DNA of 6,299 nt from Nitrospirota bacterium (GTDB lineage: Bacteria; Nitrospirota; Nitrospiria; Nitrospirales; UBA8639), in contig JAOUQB010000153.1 of NCBI GenBank assembly GCA_029879555.1, positions 1-6,299 on the forward strand, read 5' to 3'. Shown piece after piece: positions 1 to 5,692 of the stretch. The notes under the pieces are model-generated. The model did no database searches, was not told where the DNA came from, and was given only the letters and a program-made list of their open reading frames with translations. The position numbers and the translations under genes were made by a program. The number at the start of each line of letters is the position of its first letter. The first letter of the stretch is position 1.

Positions 1-121
1 CCTGTGGATAGCCAGGCTGCGCATAGGGATCGTTGGGATAGCCAGGTTGGGCCGGCTGTTGGCCATAGGGATCCTGCGGATAGCCTGGCTGGGCATACGG
101 GTCGTTGGGATAGCCAGGTTG
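1..121 (-). repeat. 72-nt in-frame tandem repeat (24 residues), second copy cut by the window edge
   Basis: Unit 1 covers 121-50 and unit 2 covers 49-1 (49 of 72 nt visible), read on the minus strand. Each unit contains two 10-residue sub-repeats (QPGYPNDPYA, then QPGYPQDPYG) and a QQPA spacer. Over the 16 codons shared by both visible copies I count five base differences. All are at third positions (GAC/GAT, CCG/CCC, GCC/GCG, CCA/CCT, CCG/CCA) and leave the amino acids unchanged. This fixes the coding strand and frame and suggests selection on the peptide. More units may lie beyond the window. Confidence 0.85.
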
Positions 122-406
122 GGCCGGTGGTTGCCCATTTGGGTTTTGGTTGTTCGGGTTGGGTACCCGAAGAGCTTGGAGTAGCTGGCTCAGGTCTTGT
201 TCGTATTTGCTGGTGTAGTTTCCTGCAGCGGTGGCAATCAGGTTTTTGCCAAATTTGAGGGCAATATCCAGAGCACTGTCCCAAAACCCGGCCTGTGTGG
301 TTAACGGAAAAATCAGGAGGCCTCCCAATATGAGGCCAAGGACTTGTCCCTTTTTTGGGGAGAGAGACTTGAATGCTCTATGTAGAGTCTTTTGCATGGG
401 TTTCAT
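1..406 (-). CDS. Secreted Pro/Tyr/Gly/Gln-repeat protein, C-terminus beyond the window
   Basis: An open frame on the minus strand starts at ATG 406-404 and runs without a stop to base 1, giving 135 codons and a partial protein. In-frame TGA at 418-416 limits the start; ATG 397-395 is an alternative, and neither has a clear Shine-Dalgarno. Residues 1-20 are basic. Residues 21-38 form a hydrophobic signal core ending in TTQA, with likely signal peptidase I cleavage before GFWD. A short, probably helical part (about 40-80) follows, then an Asn/Pro linker, then repeats of QPGYPNDPYA and QPGYPQDPYG type from residue 96. The tail should be disordered. The gene follows the anti-sigma gene by 166 nt on the same strand, a gap with no convincing terminator, so it may belong to the sigma operon. 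I do not recognise the family. The signal peptide and the synonymous repeat divergence argue that it is real. Function is unknown; export to the periplasm or surface is inferred. Confidence 0.8.
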   Translation of the reverse strand, partial: MKPMQKTLHRAFKSLSPKKGQVLGLILGGLLIFPLTTQAGFWDSALDIALKFGKNLIATAAGNYTSKYEQDLSQLLQALRVPNPNNQNPNGQPPAQPGYPNDPYAQPGYPQDPYGQQPAQPGYPNDPYAQPGYPQ

Positions 407-572
407 TCTAGGTTTTCATGATTTAAAAGGGCAAATGATTTGGTTTGAGTCTGTTTCGGTGTCGGCACCTTTTCTGTGGTCCACGACGATTATGAATGTG
501 ATGGGGGATTGTGGCCTCCCAACGTGTTGATGTGGTTGTTATGCAGTCAGTCGGAGGGACGTGGGAAATGGT

Positions 573-1265
573 TCAAGGGTTGAGGGGCGCGGCCCTTTGT
601 ACCAAATTGGTCTGTTGGCGAAGTTCCGCGAGGAAGGTATTCAGCGTCATCGTGCCCTGTTGAGCAATGGCTAGAGTATAGGTGCCATCTGCTGAAGGTC
701 CATCGATAATCCTCGCTTGTATTGTCTGGAGAAATTCTCGAATGTGTTGCTCTTGGGCGTGAGCCTGAAAGCCAACTCTGACTTTGAGGACAGACCCTTG
801 GGGGGGCGCTTGTGGAATGCCCCGCTCAATGATCGGCCCGGTTTCCTGGTGGTGCTGTCCTCCTGGTGTTCCCATGAGGGAAAGGAGCAGGAAGGTTTGT
901 CCGACAATGAGTACGGAGGCCAAGGCTGGAACCCATTGCACTTCAAACAGCGAACGGAAGGCAGATTCTACCGTTTCCCACCATGAAGGAGCGATGGGTT
1001 GAGGGATCCTTTGGGTTTGGACCTGTTTTTCCTGTTCGATTCGACGCATGAGGGTGGAAAACGCGGCTGGGGATGGTCCAGGGCGTTGGGCGATACTATT
1101 TTTGATGGCGGCTTGCATGGCAGTCACCTCCTGCAGTTCTTGTTGGCACGTGACGCAGGTTTTGAGATGGGTCGCGACCTGCTGTTCTTCCTCAGTTGGA
1201 AGCGTTCGATTCACATAGTTCGGAAGCAGCATGGCTTCGGTATGAATGGATTCTTCGGGTTCCAT
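573..1265 (-). CDS. zf-HC2 membrane-anchored anti-sigma factor
   Basis: This 230-residue protein probably holds the neighbouring ECF sigma factor at the membrane until a signal releases it. Residues 15-50 carry the zinc-binding anti-sigma signature HxxxCxxC (His33, Cys37, Cys40). A charged linker (about 60-108) with a paired Trp (WWETVE) follows, then one hydrophobic segment at about 112-131 (WVPALASVLIVGQTFLLLSL). The rest lies outside the membrane: a Gly/Pro/Gln linker and a domain at about 158-218 with a VRVGF strand, a helix and a strand reading RIIDGPSADGTYTLAI. That domain resembles small protease-propeptide-like domains seen at the C-terminus of some zf-HC2 proteins; this is a similarity of pattern only. 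The start ATG 1265 lies 11 nt after the sigma stop, with a TAGGA ribosome site overlapping that stop, so the two are probably co-translated. I am sure of the class; the bound sigma factor is inferred from position. Confidence 0.9.
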   Translation of the reverse strand: MEPEESIHTEAMLLPNYVNRTLPTEEEQQVATHLKTCVTCQQELQEVTAMQAAIKNSIAQRPGPSPAAFSTLMRRIEQEKQVQTQRIPQPIAPSWWETVESAFRSLFEVQWVPALASVLIVGQTFLLLSLMGTPGGQHHQETGPIIERGIPQAPPQGSVLKVRVGFQAHAQEQHIREFLQTIQARIIDGPSADGTYTLAIAQQGTMTLNTFLAELRQQTNLVQRAAPLNP

Positions 1266-1279
1266 GGGTCTTGTTCCTA
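1266..1279 (-). promoter_or_regulatory. Ribosome binding site overlapping the sigma stop codon (translational coupling)
   Basis: On the minus strand the sigma gene ends in TAG (1279-1277). The same bases form TAGGA (1279-1275), followed by a 9-nt spacer and the anti-sigma ATG. A ribosome ending the sigma gene is thus placed to start the anti-sigma gene, a common way to keep the two proteins near equal amounts. Confidence 0.6.
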
Positions 1280-1861
1280 CAATATGTCCTCGGTTACGCC
1301 GTGGTGTTGAAGGGTTTTCTTGAGCTGTTGTTTGGCATAGTAGACCCTGGTCTTCACGGTATTGACTGGGATACCCAGCACTTCGGAAATTTCTGGATAG
1401 GATTGACCTTCATAAAAGGCCATATGGAGGATTTCCCGGTGGTCGGCCGAAAGGTTTATCATCGCTCGATTTGTGAGTTCAGCCAGCCGATTCTTATTCG
1501 TGTCTTCAAACGGACCATCTTTTGGATCGGGCGATTCCATGATATCGTCAATGGGAATGCCTCCCCGTTGTTGGCTCGTCACTTTCCGTAAGCCGTCAAC
1601 CGCTTTATGATGGGCAATCCCGAATATCCAGGTAGAGACTTTGGATTGCCCTTGGAAGGTGGTCAGCCCTTTCCAGACTGCTAACATGACTTCCACCAGA
1701 ATTTCCTCCGCGAGGGTGGCATCATTGACCACCGTCATCAAGTAGTGAAAGACCCGCTTTTCATACCGTTGGTATAACGCTTCAAAGGCTTGCTGGTTAT
1801 CAGGGACGCAGGCCTTAAGGAGGTCAAGGTCCGTCGCGTCTTGCCAGTAAGTCGCATCCAT
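1277..1861 (-). CDS. ECF-type sigma-70 family RNA polymerase sigma factor
   Basis: At 194 residues it has the two-domain layout of ECF sigma factors, with no region 1 or 3. Region 2 spans about 23-92: FEALYQRYEKRVFHYL (2.1), AEEILVEVMLAVWKGLTTFQ (2.2, core-polymerase contact), then STWIFGIAHHKAVDGLRK (2.3-2.4, -10 melting and recognition). A linker of about 40 residues follows. Region 4 spans about 131-185 with the helix-turn-helix YPEISEVLGIPVNTVKTRVYYAKQQL that reads the -35 element. An in-frame TGA at 1876-1874, six codons upstream, leaves ATG 1861 as the first possible start, although no good Shine-Dalgarno precedes it. It lies directly upstream of the zf-HC2 anti-sigma gene and diverges from the caspase gene. 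I saw no ECF-like promoter motif that the two divergent sides share, so its regulon, including autoregulation, cannot be read here. Confidence 0.95.
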   Translation of the reverse strand: MDATYWQDATDLDLLKACVPDNQQAFEALYQRYEKRVFHYLMTVVNDATLAEEILVEVMLAVWKGLTTFQGQSKVSTWIFGIAHHKAVDGLRKVTSQQRGGIPIDDIMESPDPKDGPFEDTNKNRLAELTNRAMINLSADHREILHMAFYEGQSYPEISEVLGIPVNTVKTRVYYAKQQLKKTLQHHGVTEDIL

Positions 1862-1949
1862 GGCGCTAGAAGTTCAATCTGCGGAAAAAGGGGCGAAGAT
1901 TCATCATCGCTATGTCATGAGGGTATCCGGTCAGACCGTTGATTTTCCT

Positions 1950-1978
1950 AGCATAGGTCAGGAAAAAGGACAAGACAA
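1950..1978 (-). promoter_or_regulatory. Candidate sigma-70-like promoter for the sigma/anti-sigma operon
   Basis: On the minus strand TTGTCT (1978-1973) and TATGCT (1955-1950) are separated by exactly 17 bp, each matching 4 of 6 consensus bases. Transcription would start near 1943 and leave a leader of about 80 nt. The -10 sits in an inverted repeat (1943-1966) that could be an operator. Two 4/6 hexamers can arise by chance, so this is tentative. Confidence 0.3.
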
Positions 1979-2104
1979 GCGCATTGTGCCTCAATCATTG
2001 GTGTCATCATGAGAGAAATCCCCACCCCATGACGTGGAGGAAGGGTTGAATAAAGACATTTGAACCTTTTTGGGGATGCTTCAGACATACCTGACAACAC
2101 AAGG

Positions 2105-2133
2105 TTGAGTGAGGAAACCAAGCAAGATAGACT
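2105..2133 (+). promoter_or_regulatory. Candidate promoter for the caspase gene
   Basis: TTGAGT (2105-2110) and TAGACT (2128-2133) are 17 bp apart, each 4 of 6 to the sigma-70 consensus, placing the start near 2140 and giving a leader of roughly 33 nt. A GGAAACC run at 2113-2119 inside the spacer could instead be read as an ECF -35-like element, so the sigma factor used is open. Confidence 0.3.
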
Positions 2134-2162
2134 ATTCACCAATAATTGTTCGATTTGAATAC

Positions 2163-2167
2163 GAGGG
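2163..2167 (+). promoter_or_regulatory. Ribosome binding site that decides the caspase start
   Basis: GAGGG ends 5 nt before ATG 2173. The same frame can be extended to a TTG at 2146, but that would put nine polar residues before the signal peptide and has no comparable ribosome site. The ATG is followed at once by a normal Sec signal peptide, so 2173 is the better start. Confidence 0.7.
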
Positions 2168-2172
2168 TCATC

Positions 2173-4443
2173 ATGAAAACACACAACATTCGCTCCAACG
2201 TTCTCCTTCTTTTGATTCTTTTTGCTTTTTTAGGTCAGACCTTGATGGCAGCTCTCGTACCGGCTTTTGGGGCGGTGCCGAATGCTTCTGTCAAACGGGC
2301 TCTCCTCATTGGGATTGGAAAGTATGAAGTGCTTCCCAGGCTGCCTGGGTCTAAGAATGATATTGATTTAGTCCATCAGGTCTTAATGTCCCGCTATGGG
2401 TTTTCGGACCACAACATCCATGTGGTCCGAGATGAAGCTGCCACCAGAGTTGGAATCCTCTCTGCGTTAAACAACATCGTCCAAGAAGCCGGACCGAATG
2501 ATGTGGTCTATATTCATTACTCCGGGCATGGCTCGCAAGTGGAGGATTTGAATGGTGATGAACCCGATGACAAATTGGATGAAACCATTGTGCCCCAAGA
2601 TGGTCGCACCGAAGGGGTGGCTGATATTACGGATGATGAATTAGAGGCGATCCTTGCCCAACTCAAAACTTCACAAGCGGTCGTGGTGTTAGATTCCTGC
2701 CACTCTGGGACGGCGACCCGAGGATTAGAGGTGCGGGTGCGGTCGGTTCCAACTGATGATCGCGTGGCCTTGTATAAAAAAGGTGGCGTACTCACTCGCG
2801 CGATCGTTCCGCTGAACAAGCATGCCTATGTGCTCTTTAGTGGCGCGGCGTCACATGAAGAGGCCTTGGACGGACCGGTTGATGGTCGATATCACGGATT
2901 CTTTACCCATTCATTATTTAAGAGCTTGCAGTCTGCGCCGACTGGTGCCTCGACACGGGAAATCTTTGCTGGTGCCAAAAGCGAGCTCAAGCGAATCCAG
3001 AATCAGTTTGGCCGAACGAGTATGCCTGAACCACAATTAGAAGCCTCCAAGGCCAGAATTGAGCAACCATTCTTTGCCCTCAACAGCCAAGCAGGAGCCA
3101 CAACCCCAACCGAGTCCGAGTCGGCACGCCGTTCATGGGTAACGGTTCAGGCTCAGAAGGGGGCCGATTATCTCTTGGTAAACGCAGTAGCGCTCGGCGC
3201 CGATCCCGGTTCAGTGTGGGCTATTTATTCTGATGGAGAAACCGCATTCGATCCTGCAAAGGCGGAAAGCTTTGCGGTGGTGAAATCAGTGCAGGAAGGT
3301 CATGCGATTGCCAAGGTTTCTGGAGGTTCAGCAGCCATGACAGGCCAGGGACGAGCGATCATGATTGCTCCGGCCCCTCAATCCCAGCGCATTCCGGTTC
3401 GTCTTCTGAATGTGTCGTCAGAGCAGGCGAATGATCTTAAGCGGGCCTTACAACAGAAGCTGGGAGAAATTGAATTTGTCGGCGACGAACAGTTCGCGCG
3501 ATTCCTTGTTGATGCTAAAGACAATAGGTGGCATGTCTATAGTGCCGATGGTGAAAAGAAAATTTTGTCTCTGCCGATTTCTGCGAATCCCAAGGCGCTT
3601 GATCCGATGGCTCAAGTGCTCGTGCAATCTCGCAATGCCTCGCAATTGTTAGCCCTCGAGAATCCTGCCAGTCAAATTAATTTGGATGTGAGTGTGGTGC
3701 GAGTGGGAGAACGGGGGATTGCCGTTGTGAGCGACCGAATGGACGCCCCGGTGTATCATATCCGCCGTGCTCGTGAAGCCCGGTCCCTCTCAAACAGTTT
3801 GCAATTGGAAATCACCACGGATACGGATTGTTACATTACCATTGTGGATGTGGATGCGGAGGGAAATGTGAATGTGTTATTTCCCAATCCCTATCAAAAT
3901 CAACGGTTCTATGCCGATGGGTTTGTTCGGGCCGGTCGTTCCATTCTTTTGCCGGATTCCTTGAATGCGGGTAATCGCGCGGGCTTTCATTGGGACTACG
4001 CGAACCCTCCAGGGGTCGATACGATTCGGGTTTTTGCCAGCACGGATCGCCAACTGACCACTCGCATACGGGAGTCAGTGGGTTCCTCAGGACAATCTGA
4101 TTTGAACCAAGGGGTGCTTGTCGGGAAGCCGCTAGCTCGGTTAGTCAGTCTGAGGAATGAGTTGATTGGTGGGATGACGCGTGGGCTTATTACGGTATCC
4201 GATGAGCCCATGGGGCAACCCGCTGCTTATGAAAACCCTCCAGCTATCGAAAATCCTTCTCAGGGAGAGGCGTTTCCCCAACAGGCAGATATGGGTGGGG
4301 TTCAAGGTGGGGGATCTCCTGGGGGATACGATCCTGCTGTGCCGTATGGGTCTGAAGCTGGTGATCACTACCAAGCCATGCCGGTTCAACAGCCAGTCGC
4401 CGATTGGACGGCCGCCTCCGTCACTGTCCTCGTCCAACCATAA
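2173..4443 (+). CDS. Secreted caspase-like (C14, metacaspase-type) protease with DUF4384-type domain
   Basis: From ATG 2173 the protein has 756 residues. Residues 1-34 are a Sec signal peptide (basic start, LLLLILFAFLG core, likely cleavage after AFGA). The caspase fold covers about 38-300: KRALLIGIGKY (first strand), YSGHG with catalytic His119, an acidic stretch (about 129-143, DETIVPQD), and LDSCHSG with catalytic Cys176; LFSGAASHEEA follows near 221-231. Both catalytic residues are present, so cysteine protease activity is expected, by family knowledge after basic residues. Residues 320-530 are less clear, with a GSVWAIY strand and a region near 407-460 that may be a further small domain. 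Residues 541-625 match DUF4384 (CYITIVDVDAEGNVNVLFPN ... ILLPD). The end (about 678-745) is Pro/Gly/Gln/Tyr-rich and probably disordered. The gene is monocistronic, diverges from the sigma operon and ends in a strong terminator. The substrate is unknown; the anti-sigma factor or the repeat protein are guesses. Confidence 0.9.
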   Translation: MKTHNIRSNVLLLLILFAFLGQTLMAALVPAFGAVPNASVKRALLIGIGKYEVLPRLPGSKNDIDLVHQVLMSRYGFSDHNIHVVRDEAATRVGILSALNNIVQEAGPNDVVYIHYSGHGSQVEDLNGDEPDDKLDETIVPQDGRTEGVADITDDELEAILAQLKTSQAVVVLDSCHSGTATRGLEVRVRSVPTDDRVALYKKGGVLTRAIVPLNKHAYVLFSGAASHEEALDGPVDGRYHGFFTHSLFKSLQSAPTGASTREIFAGAKSELKRIQNQFGRTSMPEPQLEASKARIEQPFFALNSQAGATTPTESESARRSWVTVQAQKGADYLLVNAVALGADPGSVWAIYSDGETAFDPAKAESFAVVKSVQEGHAIAKVSGGSAAMTGQGRAIMIAPAPQSQRIPVRLLNVSSEQANDLKRALQQKLGEIEFVGDEQFARFLVDAKDNRWHVYSADGEKKILSLPISANPKALDPMAQVLVQSRNASQLLALENPASQINLDVSVVRVGERGIAVVSDRMDAPVYHIRRAREARSLSNSLQLEITTDTDCYITIVDVDAEGNVNVLFPNPYQNQRFYADGFVRAGRSILLPDSLNAGNRAGFHWDYANPPGVDTIRVFASTDRQLTTRIRESVGSSGQSDLNQGVLVGKPLARLVSLRNELIGGMTRGLITVSDEPMGQPAAYENPPAIENPSQGEAFPQQADMGGVQGGGSPGGYDPAVPYGSEAGDHYQAMPVQQPVADWTAASVTVLVQP

Positions 4444-4463
4444 ACGTATATGTACAGCGCAAG

Positions 4464-4491
4464 AAGGCCATCCTATGTGGATGGCCTTTTT
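4464..4491 (+). terminator. Rho-independent terminator after the caspase gene, possibly bidirectional
   Basis: AAGGCCATCC (4464-4473), a 5-nt loop TATGT and GGATGGCCTT (4479-4488) form a perfect 10-bp stem with a run of five T (4487-4491), 20 nt after the caspase stop. Read on the minus strand, the same stem follows the class-V enzyme gene by about 38 nt, but with only TTCTTG behind it, so it is weaker in that direction. It separates two convergent genes. Confidence 0.9.
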
Positions 4492-4525
4492 CGTTTGGCC
4501 CTGTCAAATCATTTCACTTGTTTTC

Positions 4526-5584
4526 TTAATGCTGATTTCGAAAAAAAACGAGTAAAGACTCTATCTCTGGATCTGAAGTATCGGAAGACCAGGATAGGCG
4601 ATTCCCGGTTTGATCTGGTGTGTTGGGCAAGGGAAATGTCTTCCAGGCTATGTCTTGGGATGGTGATGCCAATTGGCCGTTGGTCTCTTTTTGGGGGGAA
4701 GTGAATGACAAAATCCCTGGGCTCTGTGGTCCGTCCCATTCCAACATTCTGAGTTGAGGAATCTTCGATAATTCCTGTCGTACTTCTTTCCTGATGTGTT
4801 CCAACCTGGCTATCATCATCCCATCTTCTTGTTTTATCAGACAGGCTTTGGCAAAGCCGGAAAGCAGGCCGATGTTTTGAGTGCCGAGCTCAAAATGAGA
4901 CCATGAGGGGTGTTTGGAATTTTTCCGTTCATCGTGTTCTGTAAATTGCGCTCCAAGGATCAGGGCGCCTGTGCCCATAGGCCCTGCACACCATTTATGT
5001 CCTGGGAAAAAGTACGCGTCGGGTTGCCAGTCCTGAAAGCTTACAGGGATATGTCCCGCCGCCTGGGCACCATCGATAATCAGCAGTGTGCGATATTTCT
5101 GCGTCAGTTGAGAGAGACGTTCGATGGGGAATATTCGACCGTCGATATGTGAGACATGACTGATGAGAATGGCTCGAATCTGAGTGGTCCGTAAGCGTTG
5201 TTCAATGGCACTTTCTAATTCAGCTGGAGAGCTGGGTTCGAGCGTTTCTATTTGGACGCCTTTCGACTGCAAGGTGGAAATTTCTTTGAGGACCGTCGAG
5301 TTTTCATGCGTGGTCGTGAGGACAGAGTCTCCGGATTCCCAATGGATGCGTGATAAGACGAGCGCGCTGGCGGTGGTGGCATTGGGCACAAACGCAATCC
5401 GTTGGGCATCCTCGACTTGTAAAAATTGCGCGAGGTGTTGTCGGCAACGTTGGAGGGTCTCACGATAAAAGTGGATGCCTTTATCCGAGTAGAGAAGACG
5501 GCCAAAGTCTTCAAGGGTGGAGGTTATTTCTTGTTGTATGGCCTGATTAAATGGAGCAAGTCCTGCGACGTTGAAGTAGATCAT
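4526..5584 (-). CDS. egtE: Class-V PLP-dependent enzyme, probable EgtE-type hercynylcysteine sulfoxide C-S lyase
   Basis: This 352-residue protein belongs to the aminotransferase class V fold (cysteine desulfurase, isopenicillin-N epimerase, EgtE). Visible active-site marks are NATTA (68-72, cofactor phosphate), TTTHENS with His93 stacking on PLP, DGAQAAGH with Asp171 and Gln174, and GHKWCAGPMGTG with Lys197, the residue expected to bind PLP. GTQN (234-237) also fits. The C-terminus (GNRLSW, about 327-332) keeps the substrate-carboxylate Arg region, but has no Cys in the loop where SufS-type desulfurases carry the catalytic cysteine. A desulfurase is therefore unlikely. The gene lies 95 nt downstream of egtD on the same strand. 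In the ergothioneine pathway EgtE removes the cysteine backbone from hercynylcysteine sulfoxide, so this is the likely role, inferred from context. It is somewhat shorter than usual (about 370-400). ATG 5584 follows an in-frame TGA; a GAAGG lies 13 nt upstream, further than usual. An epimerase-like enzyme remains possible. Confidence 0.8.
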   Translation of the reverse strand: MIYFNVAGLAPFNQAIQQEITSTLEDFGRLLYSDKGIHFYRETLQRCRQHLAQFLQVEDAQRIAFVPNATTASALVLSRIHWESGDSVLTTTHENSTVLKEISTLQSKGVQIETLEPSSPAELESAIEQRLRTTQIRAILISHVSHIDGRIFPIERLSQLTQKYRTLLIIDGAQAAGHIPVSFQDWQPDAYFFPGHKWCAGPMGTGALILGAQFTEHDERKNSKHPSWSHFELGTQNIGLLSGFAKACLIKQEDGMMIARLEHIRKEVRQELSKIPQLRMLEWDGPQSPGILSFTSPQKETNGQLASPSQDIAWKTFPLPNTPDQTGNRLSWSSDTSDPEIESLLVFFRNQH

Positions 5585-5657
5585 GAGTGTTTTGGAACCT
5601 TCGAATCATCTTTTCCTGTCTTAGAAGGAAAGGCATGTGTTTGGGAAAGCCAATCTG

Positions 5658-5692
5658 AACGATAAGGCTCGTTTGAAGGCTATCGTTTTTTT
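5658..5692 (+). terminator. Possible hairpin with T-run on the plus strand at the egtD 3' end
   Basis: AACGATA (5658-5664) pairs with TATCGTT (5681-5687) around a 16-nt loop, with seven T at 5686-5692 on the plus strand. The right arm and the T-run encode the last codons and stop of egtD on the minus strand. No plus-strand gene ends here, so as a terminator it could only stop antisense transcription. On the minus strand there is no U-run. The stem is short and the loop long, so it may be chance. Confidence 0.2.

Larger units (their letters stand above)
1862..2172. other. Divergent intergenic region between the sigma operon and the caspase gene
   Basis: These 311 bases separate two divergent genes and hold no coding frame I believe in. 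They contain a weak sigma-70-like promoter on each strand (listed separately). An imperfect inverted repeat, TTTTCCT (1943-1949) with AGGAAAA (1960-1966), lies over the minus-strand -10. The decamer GTCATCATGA occurs at 2003-2012 and again across the caspase start (2167-2176), perhaps by chance. TGAACC at 2061-2066 is faintly like an ECF -35 element facing the caspase gene. Confidence 0.6.

Noticed and set aside
1..121. CRISPR array
   Set aside because: The repeats are in-frame, contiguous and coding, without spacers of unique sequence.
4..258. Plus-strand frame of 84 codons over the repeat region
   Set aside because: The opposite strand has a signal peptide and repeats that diverge only synonymously in its own frame; the plus frame is its shadow.
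477..485. Short palindrome GTGGTCCAC before the repeat-protein gene
   Set aside because: A 4-bp arm is too short to call an operator without conservation data.
407..572. Terminator between the anti-sigma gene and the repeat-protein gene
   Set aside because: Only 4-5-bp stems without a T-run on the minus strand were found; none is convincing.
1196..1591. Plus-strand frame of 131 codons opposite the sigma/anti-sigma junction
   Set aside because: It lies antisense to two genes with clear family motifs and has no recognisable domain.
2008..2031. Seven-codon leader-peptide-like frame (MREIPTP) before the caspase gene
   Set aside because: No ribosome site, and it lies upstream of the best candidate transcription start.
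1948..2184. Minus-strand frame of 78 codons in the divergent intergenic region
   Set aside because: It overlaps the caspase ribosome site and start, has no recognisable motif, and covers the likely promoters.
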